A DNA stretch of 64,000 nucleotides from Petrosia ficiformis. Taxonomy: Eukaryota > Porifera > Demospongiae > Haplosclerida > Petrosiidae. Below are positions 26,651 through 39,900 of this stretch, piece by piece. The notes below the pieces were generated by a model. It did no database searches. It was not told where the DNA came from and worked only from the letters and a program-made list of their open reading frames with translations. Location of the stretch: positions 2,813,327 through 2,877,326 of the forward strand of contig OX345646.1 of assembly GCA_947044365.1 (NCBI GenBank), read 5' to 3'. Both the position numbers and the translations under genes were made by a program. The stretch's first letter is position 1. Each line of letters begins with the position of its first letter.

Positions 26651-28570
26651 TTGATTCTCTCGGAGTCTCATGAGTCCCCTTCAGTCTTTTTTAGTATCAA
26701 GAGTCTCATGAGTCCCAAGTTTCTCCCTGAGTTTCATGAGTCTCCATTAGTCTCGCTGAGTCTAATGAGTCCACAGAAATCTTTCTGAGTCTCCTTAGTC
26801 CCCAGAAGATTCTGAATCTCATGAGTCCCCAGAAGTCTCCCTGAGTCTCATGAGTCTACATTAGCCTCGCGGAGTCTCATGAGTCCCCAGTAGTCTCTCA
26901 GATACTCATGAGTCTCTATTAGTCTACCTGAGTCTTATGAGTCTCCAGAAGTCTCTTTGAGTCTCATGAGTCCCATCAGTCTCTATGAGGCTGATGAGTC
27001 GACAGTAGTCTTTCTGAGCCTCATGAGTCCCCAGGAGTCTTCCTGAGTCTCATGAGTCCCTTTGAGTCTCTCTGAGTCTCATGAGTTCCCTTGAGTCTTT
27101 ATTAGTATCGAGAATCTCATGAGTCCCAAGTAGACTCCCTGAGTCTCATGAGTCTCCATTAGTCTCCCTGAGTCTCATGAGTCTCCATTAGTATATCTGA
27201 GTCTCATGAGTCCCCATGACTCTGTATGATTCTCATCAATCTCATGAGTCCACAGTAGTCTTTCTGAGTCTCATGAGTCCCCAGCAGTCTCTATGAGTCT
27301 TATGATTCCCCAACCGTCTGCTTGAGTCTCATGAGGCTCAATTAGTCTCCCAGAGTTTCATGAGTCACCATTAGACTCCCAGAGTCTCATGAGTCTCTAT
27401 GAGTCTCTACGAGTCTTATGAGCCTCATGAGTCCAGAGTAGTCTCCCTGAGTCTCATTAGTCTCTCTGAGTCGCATGATTCCCATTTAATCTTTATCAGT
27501 ATAATGAGTCTCATGAGTCCCAAGAAGTCTCCAGTAGCCTCTTACATTCTCATTAGTCCCCAGTAGTTTCTATGAGTCTCATGAGTCCCCACTAGACTCC
27601 CTGAGTCTCATGAATCTCCATTAGTCTCCCTGAGTCTCATGAATCACTATGAGTCTCTATGAGTCTAACAGGTCTCAAGAGACCACAGCAGTTTTTTAGT
27701 ATCGGATGAGTGTCTCTGAGTCTCATGAGTCTTTCTGAGTCTCATGAGTCCCCAGCAGTCTCCCTGAATCTCATGAGTCACTATGAGTCTCTATGAGTCT
27801 AACGGGTCTCATGAGACATCAGTAGTTTTTTAGAGTCTGATGAGTGTCTCTGAGTCTCATGAATCCCTATTAGTCTCATGAGTCGCAAGTAGTCTCCCTG
27901 ATTCTCATGAGTCTCCATTAGTCCCGCAGAGTCTCATGAGTCTCCGGTAGTCTTCCTCAGCCTCATGAGTGTCCATTAGTCTACCTGACTCTCAGGAGTC
28001 CACAGTAGACTCTTTGAATCTCATGAGTACCCAGCAGTCTCCCTGAGTCTCATGAGACTCCATTAGTCTCCCTGAGTATCATTTGTCCCGATGAGTCTTT
28101 ACGATTCTCATGAGTTTCATGAGTCCACAGTAGTCTTTCTGAGTCTATCTCCACTAGTATGTCTGAGTCTCATGAGTCCCCCGCAGTCTTTCTGATTCTC
28201 ATGAGTCTCTATTTGTCTCCCTGAGTCTCATTACTCCCCATGAGATTATATTATTCTCATGAGTCTCAGGATTGCACAGTAGTCTTTCTGAGTCTCATGA
28301 CTCACCAGCAGGCTCTATGAGTCTAATGAATCCCCAGTAGTCTCCCTGAGACTCATGAGTTCCCATTAGTCTCCCAGAGTCTCATGAGTCCCCATGAGTC
28401 TCTATGATTCTCATGAGTCTCATAATTCCACAGGAGTCTTTTTGAGTCTCATGAGTCCCCAGCAGTCTCTGTGAGTCTCATTAGTCCCCAGCAGTCTCTA
28501 TGAGTCTCATGAGACCCCAGTAGTCTCCCTGAGTCTCATGGGTCTCTATTAGTCTCCCTGAGTCTCATGA

Positions 28571-31500
28571 GTCCCCATGAGACATTATGATTCTCATGAG
28601 TCTCAGGATTGCACAGTAGTCTTTCTGAGTCTCATGAGTCCCCAGCAGGCTCCATGAGTCTAATGAATCCCCAGTAGTCTCCCTTAGACTCATGAGTTTC
28701 CATTAGCCTCCCTGAGTCTCATGAGTCCCCATGAGTCTCTATGATTCTCATGAGTCTCATAAGTCCACAGTAGTCTTTTTGAGTCTCATGAGTCCCTAGC
28801 AGTTTCTGTGAGTCTCATGAGTCCCCAGCAGTCTCTATGAGTCTCATGAGTCCCCAGTAGTCTCCCTGAGTCTCATGAGTCTCCATTAAGTTCCTTGAGT
28901 CTCATGAGTCCCCATGAGACTATATGATTCTCATGAGTCTCAGGATTGCACAGTAGTCTTTCTGAGTCTCATGACTCCCCAGCAGGCTCATTGAGTCTAA
29001 TGAATCCCCAGTAGTCTCCCTGAGACTCATGAGTTCCCATTTGTCTCCCAGAATCTCATGAGTCTCCATGAGTCTCTATGATTCTCATGAGTCTCATAAT
29101 TCCACAGGAGTCTTTTTGAGTCTCATGAGTCCCCAGCAGTCTCCGTGAGTCTCATTAGTCCCCAGCAGTCTCTATGAGTCTCATGAGACCCCAGTAGTCT
29201 CCCTGAGTCTCATGGGTCTCAATTAGTCTCCCTGAGTCTCATGAATCTCCACTAGTATACGTGAGTCTCATGAGTCCCCAGAAGTCTCTATGAGTATAAT
29301 GAGTCCCCAGTAATCTACCTGAGTCTCATGAGTTTCCATTAGTCTCCCTGAGTCTCATGAGTCCCGATGAGTCTCTATGATTCTCAGGAGTCTCATGACT
29401 CCACAGTAGTCTCCATGAGTCTAATGAGCCCCCAGTATGCTCCCTGAGTCTCATGAGTTTCCATTAGACTTCCTGAGTCTCATGAGTCCCGATGAGTCTA
29501 TATGATTCTTATGAGTCTCAGGATAGCACAGTAGTCTTTCTGAGTCTCATGAGTCCCCAGCAGTCTCCATGAGTCTAATGAGTCCCCAGTATGCTCCCTG
29601 AGTCTCATGAGTTTCCATTAGACTTCCTGAGTCTCATGAGTCCCCATGAGTCTCTATGATTCTCAGGAGTCTCATGACTCCACAGTAGTCTCTATGAATC
29701 TCATGACTCCCCAGCAGTCTGCCTGAGTCTCATGATTCTCTATTAGTATCCCTGAGTCTCATGAGTCCCCATGAGTCTGTATGATTCTTATGAGTCTCAG
29801 GATAGCACAGTAGTCTTTCTGAGTCTCATGAGTCCCCATGAGTCTCTATGATTCTCATGAGTCTCATGACTCCACAGAAGTCTCAATGAGACTCATGAGA
29901 CCCCAGTAGTCTCTCTGAGTCTCATGAGTCTCCAGTAGTCTCTTTGAGTCTCAATTGTCCCCAGCTGTCGCTATGAGTCTCATTAGTCCCTAGCAGTCTC
30001 TATTTGTCTCATGATTACCCAGTAGTCATTTTGAGTCTCATGAGTCCCCAGCAGTCTCATGAGTCCCCATGAGTCTCTATGACTCTCATTAGTCTCATAA
30101 GTCCACAGTAGTCTTTTTGACCATCATGAGTCCCCAGCAGTCTGTGTGAGTCTCATTAGTCCCCAGCAGTCTCTATGAGTCTCATGAGTTTCCATTAGTC
30201 TCCCTGAGTCTCATGACTTTCTATGAGAGTCTATGATTCTCATGAGTCTCATGACTCCACAGTAGTCTCTATGAGTCTCATGAGACCCCAGTAGTCTCTC
30301 TGAGTCTCATGAGTCTCCAGTAGTCTCATGTGTCCCCAGCAGTCTCTATGAGTCTCATTAGTTCCTAGCAGTCTCTACTTGTCTCATGATTACCCAGTAG
30401 TCTATTTGAGTCTCATGAGTTTCCATTAGTCTCCCTGAGTCTCATGAGTCCCCATGAGTCTCTATGATTCTCATGAGTCTCTTAAGTCCAAAGTAGTCTT
30501 TTTGAGTCTCATGAGTCCCCAGCAGTCTCTGTGAGTCTCAGTAGTCCCCAGCAGTCTCCATGAGTCTCATGAGACCCCAGTAGTCTCCCTGAGTCTCATG
30601 AATCTCAATTAGTCTCCCTGAGTCTCATGAGTCCCTATGAGTCTCTACGAGTCTCATGAGCCTCATGAGTCCAACGTAGTCTCCCTGAGTCTCATGAGTC
30701 TCTCTGAGTCTCATGAGTCTCCTTTAGTCTTTATTAGTATCAAGAATCTCGAGTCCCAAGTTATCTCCCTGAATCTCATGAGTCTCCATTAGTCTTGTTG
30801 AGTCTCATGAGTCTCCAGTAGCCTCCCTGAGTCTCATTAGTCTCCATTAGTCTACATGAGTCTCATGAGTCTCTCTGAGTTTCATGAGTCTCCTTTAGTC
30901 TTTATTAGTATCCAGAATCTCGAGTCCCAAGTTGTCTCCCTGAATCTCAATGAGTCTCCATTAGTCTTGTGGAGTCTCATGATTCCCCAGTGGTCTCCCT
31001 GAGTCTCATGATTCTCCATTAGTCTCCCTGAGTCTCATGAGTCCCCATGAGTCTCTTTGAGTCTCATTAGTCCCAAGCAGTCTCAATGATTCCAATGAGT
31101 TCCCAGTAGACTCTCTGAGTCTCATGAGTCTCATGAGTTCACAGTAGCCTTTCTGAGTCTCATGAGTCCCCAGCAGTCTCTATGAGTCTCATGATTCCCC
31201 AATAGCCTACTTGAGTCTCATGACTCTCTTTTAGTCACCTTGAGTCTCATGAGTCCCCGTGAATTTATGATTCTCAAGTCTCATGAGACGACAGTAGTCT
31301 TTCTGAGACTCATGAGTCTCTCTGAGTCTCATGAGTCTCGTTTAGTCTTTACTAGTATCAAGAGTCTCATGAGTCCCAAGTAATCTCCCTGATTCTCATG
31401 AAATTCCATTAGTCTCGCTGAGTCTCATGAGTCCCCAGAAGTCTTTTTGAGTCTCATGAATCTCCAGAAGACTCTATGAGTCTCATGAGTCCCCAGTAGT

Positions 31501-31691
31501 CTCTCTGAGTCTCATGAGTCTCCAGTAGTCTATTTGAGTCTCATGAGTCTCCATTAGTCTCCCTTATTTTCATGAGTCTGCAGTAGGCTTTCTGAGTCGT
31601 ATGAGTCTCAAGCAGTCTCTATGAGTCTCATGATTCCCCAGCAGTCTTCCTGAGTCTCATGAGTCTCTATTAGTCTCCCTGAGTCTCATGA
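28571..31691 (-). repeat. Large tandem duplication, copy 1 (3,121 bp)
   Basis: This segment is nearly identical to 31,692-34,543 over most of its length; only scattered single-base differences were seen by eye. Marker GTCCCCATGAGACATTATGA starts at 28,571, 31,692 and 34,544. Copy 1 is 269 bp longer than copy 2. It contains an extra internal duplication near 29.4-29.65 kb and an extra stretch near 30.7-30.8 kb. Confidence 0.9.
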
Positions 31692-34543
31692 GTCCCCATG
31701 AGACATTATGATTCTCATGAGTCTCAGGATTGCACAGTAGTCTTTCTGAGTCTCATGAGTCCCCAGCAGGCTCTATGAGTCTAATGAATCCCCAGTAGTC
31801 TCCCTTAGACTCATGAGTTTCCATTAGCCTCCCTGAGTCTCATGAGTCCCCATGAGTCTCTATGATTCTCATGAGTCTCATAAGTCCACAGTAGTCTTTT
31901 TGAGTCTCATGAGTCCCTAGCAGTTTCTGTGAGTCTCATGAGTCCCCAGCAGTCTGTATGAGTCTCATGAGTCCCCAGTAGTCTCCCTGAGTCTCATGAG
32001 TCTCCATTAGGTTCCTTGAGTCTCATGAGTCCCCATGAGACTATATGATTCTCATGAGTCTCAGGATTGCACAGTAGTCTTTCTGAGTCTCATGACTCCC
32101 CAGCAGGCTCATTGAGTCTAATGAATCCCCAGTAGTCTCCCTGAGACTCATGAGTTCCCATTAGTCTCCCAGAGTCTCATGAGTCCCCATGAGTCTATGA
32201 TTCTCATGAGTCTCATAATTCCACAGGAGTCTTTTTGAGTCTCATGAGTCCCCAGCAGTCTCCGTGAGTCTCATTAGTCCCCAGCAGTCTCTATGAGTCT
32301 CATGAGACCCCAGTAGTCTCCCTGAGTCTCATGGGTCTCAATTAGTCTCCCTGAGTCTCATGAATCTCCACTAGTATACGTGAGTCTCATGAGTCCCCAG
32401 AAGTCTCTATGAGTATAATGAGTCCCCAGTAATCTACCTGAGTCTCATGAGTTTCCATTAGTCTCCCTGAGTCTCATGAGTCCCGATGAATCTCTATGAT
32501 TCTCAGGAGTCTCATGACTCCACAGTAGTCTCCATGAGTCTAATGAGTCCCCAGTATGCTCCCTGAGTCTCATGAGTTTCCATTAGACTTCCTGAGTCTC
32601 ATGAGTCCCCATGAGTCTCTATGATTCTCAGGAGTCTCATGACTCCACAGTAGTCTCTATGAATCTCATGACTCCCCAGCAGTCTGCCTGAGTCTCATGA
32701 TTCTCTATTAGTATCCCTGAGTCTCATGAGTCCCCATGAGTCTGTATGATTCTTATGAGTCTCAGGATAGCACAGTAGTCTTTCTGAGTCTCATGAGTCC
32801 CCATGAGTCTCTATGATTCTCATGAGTCTCATGACTCCACAGAAGTCTCAATGAGACTCATGAGACCCCAGTAGTCTCTCTGAGTCTCATGAGTCTCCAG
32901 TAGTCTCTTTGAGTCTCAATTGTCCCCAGCTGTCGCTATGAGTCTCATTAGTCCCTAGCAGTCTCTATTTGTCTCATGATTACCCAGTAGTCATTTTGAG
33001 TCTCATGAGTCCCCAGCAGTCTCATGAGTCCCCATGAGTCTCTATGACTCTCATTAGTCTCATAAGTCCACAGTAGTCTTTTTGACCATCATGAGTCCCC
33101 AGCAGTCTGTGTGAGTCTCATTAGTCCCCAGCAGTCTCTATGAGTCTCATGAGTTTTCATTAGTCTCCCTGAGTCTCATGACTTTCCATGAGAGTCTATG
33201 ATTCTCATGAGTCTCATGACTCCACAGTAGTCTCTATGAGTCTCATGAGACCCCAGTAGTCTCTCTGAGTCTCATGAGTCTCCAGTAGTCTCTTTGAGTC
33301 TCATGTGTCCCCAGCAGTCTCTATGAGTCTCATTAGTTCCTAGCAGTCTCTACTTGTCTCATGATTACCCAGTAGTCTATTTGAGTCTCATGAGTTTCCA
33401 TTAGTCTCCCTGAGTCTCATGAGTCCCCATGAGTCTCTATGATTCTCATGAGTCTCTTAAGTCCAAAGTAGTCTTTTTGAGTCTCATGAGTCCCCAGCAG
33501 TCTCTGTGAGTCTCAGTAGTCCCCAGCAGTCTCCATGAGTCTCATGAGACCCCAGTAGTCTCCCTGAGTCTCATGAATCTCAAATAGTCTCCCTGAGTCT
33601 CATGAGTCCCTATGAGTCTCTACGAGTCTCATGAGCCTCATGAGTCCAACGTAGTCTCCCTGAGTCTCACGAGTCTCCCTGAGTCTCATTAGTCTCCATT
33701 AGTCTACATGAGTCTCATGAGTCTCTCTGAGTTTCATGAGTCTCCTTTAGTCTTTATTAGTATCCAGAATCTCGAGTCCCAAGTTGTCTCCCTGAATCTC
33801 AATGAGTCTCCATTAGTCTTGTGGAGTCTCATGATTCCCCAGTGGTCTCCCTGAGTCTCATGATTCTCCATTAGTCTCCCTGAGTCTCATGAGTCCCCAT
33901 GAGTCTCTTTGAGTCTCATTAGTCCCAAGCAGTCTCAATGATTCCAATGAGTTCCCAGTAGACTCTCTGAGTCTCATGAGTCTCATGAGTTCACAGTAGC
34001 CTTTCTGAGTCTCATGAGTCCCCAGCAGTCTCTATGAGTCTCATGATTCCCCAATAGCCTACTTGAGTCACATGACTCTCTTTTAGTCACCTTGAGTCTC
34101 ATGAGTCCCCGTGAATTTATGATTCTCAAGTCTCATGAGACGACAGTAGTCTTTCTGAGACTCATGAGTCTCTCTGAGTCTCATGAGTCTCGTTTAGTCT
34201 TTACTAGTATCAAGAGTCTCATGAGTCCCAAGTAATCTCCCTGATTCTCATGAAATTCCATTAGTCTCGCTGAGTCTCATGAGTCCCCAGAAGTCTTTTT
34301 GAGTCTCATGAATCTCCAGAAGACTCTATGAGTCTCATGAGTCCCCAGTAGTCTCTCTGAGTCTCATGAGTCTCCAGTAGTCTATTTGAGTCTCATGAGT
34401 CTCCATTAGTCTCCCTTATTTTCATGAGTCTGCAGTAGGCTTTCTGAGTCGTATGAGTCTCAAGCAGTCTCTATGAGTCTCATGATTCCCCAGCAGTCTT
34501 CCTGAGTCTCATGAGTCTCTATTAGTCTCCCTGAGTCTCATGA
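31692..34543 (-). repeat. Large tandem duplication, copy 2 (2,852 bp)
   Basis: The tail marker CCCTTATTTTCATGAG lies at 31,561 in copy 1 and 34,413 in copy 2, which confirms a 2,852-bp offset at the right end against 3,121 bp at the left. The difference is explained by two indels. The duplication must be recent compared with the divergence among monomers. Confidence 0.9.
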
Positions 34544-35198
34544 GTCCCCATGAGACATTATGATTCTCATGAGTCTCAGGATTGCACAGTAGTCTTTCTG
34601 AGTCTCATGAGTCCCCAGCAGGCTCTATGAGTCTAATGAATCCCCAGTAGTCTCCCTTAGACTCATGAGTTTCCATTAGCCTCCCTGAGTCTCATGAGTC
34701 CCCATGAGTCTCTAAGATTCTCATGAGTCTCATAAGTCCACAGTAGTCTTTTTGAGTCTCATGAGTCCCTAGCAGTTTCTGTGAGTCTCATGAGTCCCCA
34801 GCAGTCTCTATGAGTCTCATGAGTCCCCAGTAGTCTCCCTGAGTCTCATGAGTCTCCATTAGGTTCCTTGAGTCTCATGAGTCCCCATGAGACATTATGA
34901 TTCTCATGAGTCTCAGGATTGCACAGTAGTCTTTCTGAGTCTCATGAGTCCCCAGCAGGCTCATTGAGTCTAATGAATCCCCAGTAGTCTCCCTTAGACT
35001 CATGAGTTTCCATTAGCCTCCCTGAGTCTCATGAGTTCCCATGAGTCTCTAAGATTCTCATGAGTCTCATAAGTCCACAGTAGTCTTTTTGAGTCTCATG
35101 AGTCCCTAGCAGTTTCTGTGAGTCTCATGAGTCCCCAGCAGTCTGTATGAGTCTCATGAGTCCCCAGTAGTCTCCCTGAGTCTCATGAGTCTCCATTA
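34544..35198 (-). repeat. Partial third copy plus 337-bp sub-repeat
   Basis: The start of the large duplication is repeated a third time and then breaks off at about 35,198, where the sequence becomes unlike copies 1 and 2. Within it, GTCCCCATGAGACATTATGA recurs at 34,881, 337 bp on. The same 337-bp step is seen in copy 1 (28,571 to 28,908). Confidence 0.85.
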
Positions 35199-38100
35199 GT
35201 TTCGCTAAGTCTCATGAGTCCCCAGTAGTTTCCCTGAGTCTCATGAATCTCCATTAGTCTCCTGGAGTCTAATGAGTCTCCATTAGTATATCTGAGTCTC
35301 ATGAGTCCCCACGAGTCTCTATAATTCTCATTAGTCTCATGAGTCCACAGTAGTCTTTCTGAGTACCCAGCAGTCTATATGAGTCTCATCATTCTAATGA
35401 GTCCGCAGTAGTCTTTCTGAGTCTCATGAGTCTCTGAGTCTCATGATTGCCATTTCATGTTTATAAATATGAGTCTCCATCTGTCCTACAAGGTCTCATG
35501 AGTCTCCAGTAGTCTCTCTCAGCCTCATGAGTCTCCATTAGTCTACCTGACTCTCATGAGTCCACAGTAGACTCTTTGAATCTCATGAGTACCCAGCAGT
35601 CACTATGAGTCTCACGAGTCTCCAGTATTCTCTCTGAGTCACATGAGAACCCAGCAGTCTCTATGATCTTCATGAGTCCCCAGTAGTCTCCCTAAATCTC
35701 ATGATTCTCCTTTAGTCTACCTGAGTCTCATGAGTTTTCCTTAGTCTCGCTGATTAAAATGAGTCCCGAGTATTCTCCCTGAGTCTCATGAGTTCCCAGT
35801 AGTCTCCCTGAGTCTCATGATTCTCCATTAGTCTACCTGAGTTTCATGAGTCTCCAGTAGTCTTTGTGAATCTCATGAGTCCGCAGCAGTCTCTATGAGT
35901 CTCATGAGACCCCAGGAGTCTCCCTAAGTCTCATGAGTCCCTTTCAGTCTTTATTAGTATAAAGATTCTCATGAGTCCCAAGTAGTCTCCCGGAGTCTCA
36001 TGAGTCTCCATTAGTCTCTCTGATTCTTAATGAGTCACGAGAAATCTCCCTTAGTATCACGAGTCCCCAGTAGACTCCCTGAGTCTCATGATTCTCCATT
36101 AGTCTACCTGAGTCTCATGAGTCTCCAGTAGTCTCTTTGAATGTCATGAGTACCCAGTAATCTCTTTGAGTCTCACGAGTCCCCAGAAGTCTCCCTGAGT
36201 CTCATGAGTCTCCATTAGTCTCCCTGAGTATCATTTGTCCCGATGAGTCTCTACGATTCTCATGAGTTTCATGAGTCCACAGTAGTCTTTCTGAGTCTAT
36301 CTCCACTAGTATATCTGAGTCTCCTGAGTCCCCATGAGTCTATATGATTCTGAGTCTCATGAGTCTAATGAGTCCCAAGTATACTTCCTGAGTCTCATGA
36401 GTTTCCATTAGTCTCCCTGATTCTCATGAGTCTCATGAGTCTCCTGTAGTCTCTTTGAGTCTCTATGAGTCTAATTAGTCCCAAGCAGTCTCTATTTGTC
36501 TCATGATTACCCAGTAGTCTTTTTGAATCTCATGAGTTTCCATTAGTCTCTATGAGTCTCATGAGTCCCAAGTAGTCTCTCTAAGTCTGATGAGTCCCCA
36601 TGAGTCTCTATGATTTTCATGAATCTCATAAGTCCACAGTAGTCTTTTTGAGTCTCATGAGTCCCCAGCAATCTCATGAGTCCCCATGAGTCTCTATGAT
36701 TTTCATGAATCTCATAAGTCCCCAGCAGTCTCTGTGAGTCTCATTAGTCCCCAGCAGTCTCTATGAGTATCTCGAGTCTCCTGTAGTCTCCCTGAGTATC
36801 ATGAGTTTCAATTAGTCTCCCTGAGTCTCATGAGTCTCTACTAGCATATCTGAGTCTCATGAGTCCCCATGAGTCTTTATGATTCTCATGAGTCTCATGA
36901 GTCCAGAGTAGTCTCCCTGAGTCTCATGAGTCCCTAAGGGTCTCTACGAGTCTCATTAGTCTAATGAATCCGCAGTAGTCTTTCTGAGTGTTATGAGTCC
37001 CAAGGAGTTTCTATGAGTCTCATGTGTCTCATGAGTCTCCCGTAGTCTCTTTGAGTCTCGTGAGTCCGCAGCAGTCTCTATGAGTCTCATGAGACCCCAG
37101 TAGTCTCTCTGAGTCTCATCAGTCTCCAGTAGTCTCTTTGAGTCTCATGTGTCCCCAGCAGTGTCTATGAGTCTCATTAGTCCCTAGCAGTCTCTATGAT
37201 TCTCATGATAACCCAGTAGTCTTTTTGAGTCTCATGAGTTTCCATTAGTCTCCCTGAGTCTCATGAGTCCCCATGAGTCTCTGTGATTCTCATGAGTCTC
37301 ATAAGTCCAAAGTAGACTTTTTGAGACTCATGAGTCCCCAGCAGTCTCTGTGAGTCTCATTACTCCCCAGCAGTGTCTAGGAGTCTCGTGAGTCCCCAGT
37401 AGTCTCCCTGAGTCTGATGAGTCCCCATGAGTCTCTATGATTCTCATTAGTCTAATAAGTCCACTGTAGTCTCTTTGAGTCTCATGAGTCCCCAGCAGTC
37501 TCATGAGTACCCATGAATCTCTATGATTCTCATGAGTCTCATAAGTCCACAGAAGTCTTTTTGAGACTCATGAGTCCCCAGCAGTCTCTGTGAGTCATTA
37601 GTCCCCAGCAGTATCTATGAGTCTCATGAGTCCCCAGTAGTCTCATGAATCCCCATGAGTCTCTAGGATTCTTTATGACTCTCATGACTCCCCAGCAGTC
37701 TGCCTGAGTCTCATGATGCTCTCTTAGTCTCCCTGAGTCCCCATGAGTCTATATGATTCTCATGAGTCTCAGGAGTCTCATGAGTCTCATCAGTCTTTCT
37801 AAGTCTCTTGAGTCCCCTTTAGTCTTTATTTTTATGAAGAGCCTCATGAGTCGAAGGTAGTCTTTCAGAGACTCATGAGTCCCCAGAAATCTCCCTGAGT
37901 CTCATGAGTCTCCAATAGTCTCCCTGAGTCTCATGACTCCCCATGAGTCTCTATGATTCTCGTGAATCTCATGAGTCCACAGTAGACTTTATGAGTTTCA
38001 TCCCAGAAGTCTCTATGAGTCTAATGAGTCCCCTGTAGTCTCCCTGAATCTTTTGAGTCTCCATTAGTTTGGTTGAGTCTCATGAGTCCCCATGAGTCTC

Positions 38101-39900
38101 TATGATTCACAAGAGTCTCATGAGTCTACAGTAGTCTTTCTGAGTCTCATGAGTCCCATCAGTCTCCCTGAGTCTCAAGACTCCCTATGAGTCTCTCTGA
38201 GACTCATGAGGTTCAAGAGTACACAGTTGTCTTTCTGAATCTCATGTCTTTCATCTTTATCAGTGTCAAGAGTCTCATGAGTCCCCAGTAGTCTCCCTAG
38301 GCCTCATGATTCTCCATTAGTCTAACTGAGTCTCATGAGTCCACAGTAGTCTGTTTGAGTCTCATTAGTACCCAGCAGTCGCTATGAGTCTTATGAGTCC
38401 CCAGTAGTCTCTCTGAGTCTCATGAGTACCCAGCAGTCTCTATGAGCTTCAAGAGTCCCCAAAAGTCTCCCTGAGTCTCAGGAGTCTCCGTTAGTCTCCT
38501 TGAGTCTCATGAGTCCACAGTAATCTCTTCGAGTCTCAGTAGTACCCAGCAGTTTCTATGATTCACATGAGTCCCCAGTAGTCTCCCTGAGTCTCATGAG
38601 TCTCATGAGCCTCCATTAGGCTCCCAGTGTCTCATGAGTCCCCACGAGTCTTTATGATTCTCAAGAGTCTCATGAGTCGACAGTAGTCTTTCTGAGTCTC
38701 ATGAGTCAATAGCAGCCTCTATGAGTCCCCAGTGGTTTCCCTGACTCTCATGAGTCTCCATTAGTCTCCTTGAGTCTCATGAGTCCCTAAGAGTCTCTCT
38801 GAGTATCATGAGTCTCATGAGTCCACAGTAGTCTTTCTGAGTCTCATGAGTACCCAGCAGTCTCTATGAGCTTCATGAGTCCCCAGTAGTCTCCCAAAGA
38901 CTCATGAGTCTCCATTAGTATCCTTGAGTCTCATGAGTCCCTAAGAGTCTCTCTGAGTATCATGAGTCTCATGAGTCCACAGTAGTCTTTCTGAGTCTCA
39001 TGAGATCCCAGCAGTCTCTATGAGTCTCATGAGTCCTCAATGAGTCTCTATGATTCTGAAGAGTCTCATGAGTCCACAGCAGTTATTCTGAGTGTAATGA
39101 GTCCCCAGAAGTCTCCCTGAGTCTCTGATTCCCTATGAGTCTCCTGAGTCCTCAGTAGTCTCCCTGAGTTTCATGAGTCTCCATTAGTCTCCCTGAGTCT
39201 CATGAGTCTCTTTGAGTCTCTATTAATGTCATGAGTCTCATGAGTACCCAGCAGTCTCAATGAGTCTCATGAGTCCCCAGTAGTTTCTCTGAGTCTCATG
39301 ATTACCAAGCAGTCTCCATGAAATTCATGATTCCCCAATAGTCTCCCTGAGTCTCATGAGTCTCCATTTTTCTTCCTGAATCTCATGAGTCCCCTTTTGT
39401 CTTTATTAGTATAAAGATTCTCATGAGTCCCAAGTACTCTCCCATTGTCTCATGAGTCTCCATTAGTCTCGCTGAGACTCATGAGTCCCCAATAGTGTCC
39501 CTGAGTATCATGAGTCTCCATTAGTCTAACTGAGTCTCATGAGTCTCCAGTAGTCTCCTCTAGTCTCATGAGTTCCCATGAGTCTCTATGATTCTCAAGA
39601 GTCCACTGTAGCCTTTCTGAGTCTCAAGAGTCTCCAGCAGTCTCCCTGAGACTCTAGAGTCCCTATGAGTCTCTCTGAGTCTCATGAGTCTCTTGAGTCC
39701 ACAGTAGTTTTTCTGAGTCTCATGAGTTTCTCTGATTCTCATGAGTCCCCTTTAGTCTTTATTAGTATCAAGAGTCTCAGGAATCCAAGGTAGTCTCCCT
39801 GAGACTCATGAGTCTCCATTAGTCTCACTGAGTGTCAGAAGTCTCCCTGAGTCTTATGAGTCTCCATTATTCTAACTGAGTCTCATGAATCTCCAGTAGT

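Larger units (their letters stand above)
21696..39900 (-). repeat. Satellite family A, reverse block 3 (longest)
   Basis: About 18.2 kb of uninterrupted reverse-oriented family A. Monomers are more homogeneous here than in the first 20 kb, with many exact CTCATGAGTCCCCAGTAGTC strings, and large recent duplications are visible at 26.1-26.65 kb and 28.5-35.2 kb. The variant GCATGATTCCCATTTAATCT near 27,473 is the exact reverse complement of a variant typical of forward block 1 (for example near 1,410). Both orientations therefore descend from the same repertoire. No gene was seen. Confidence 0.93.
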
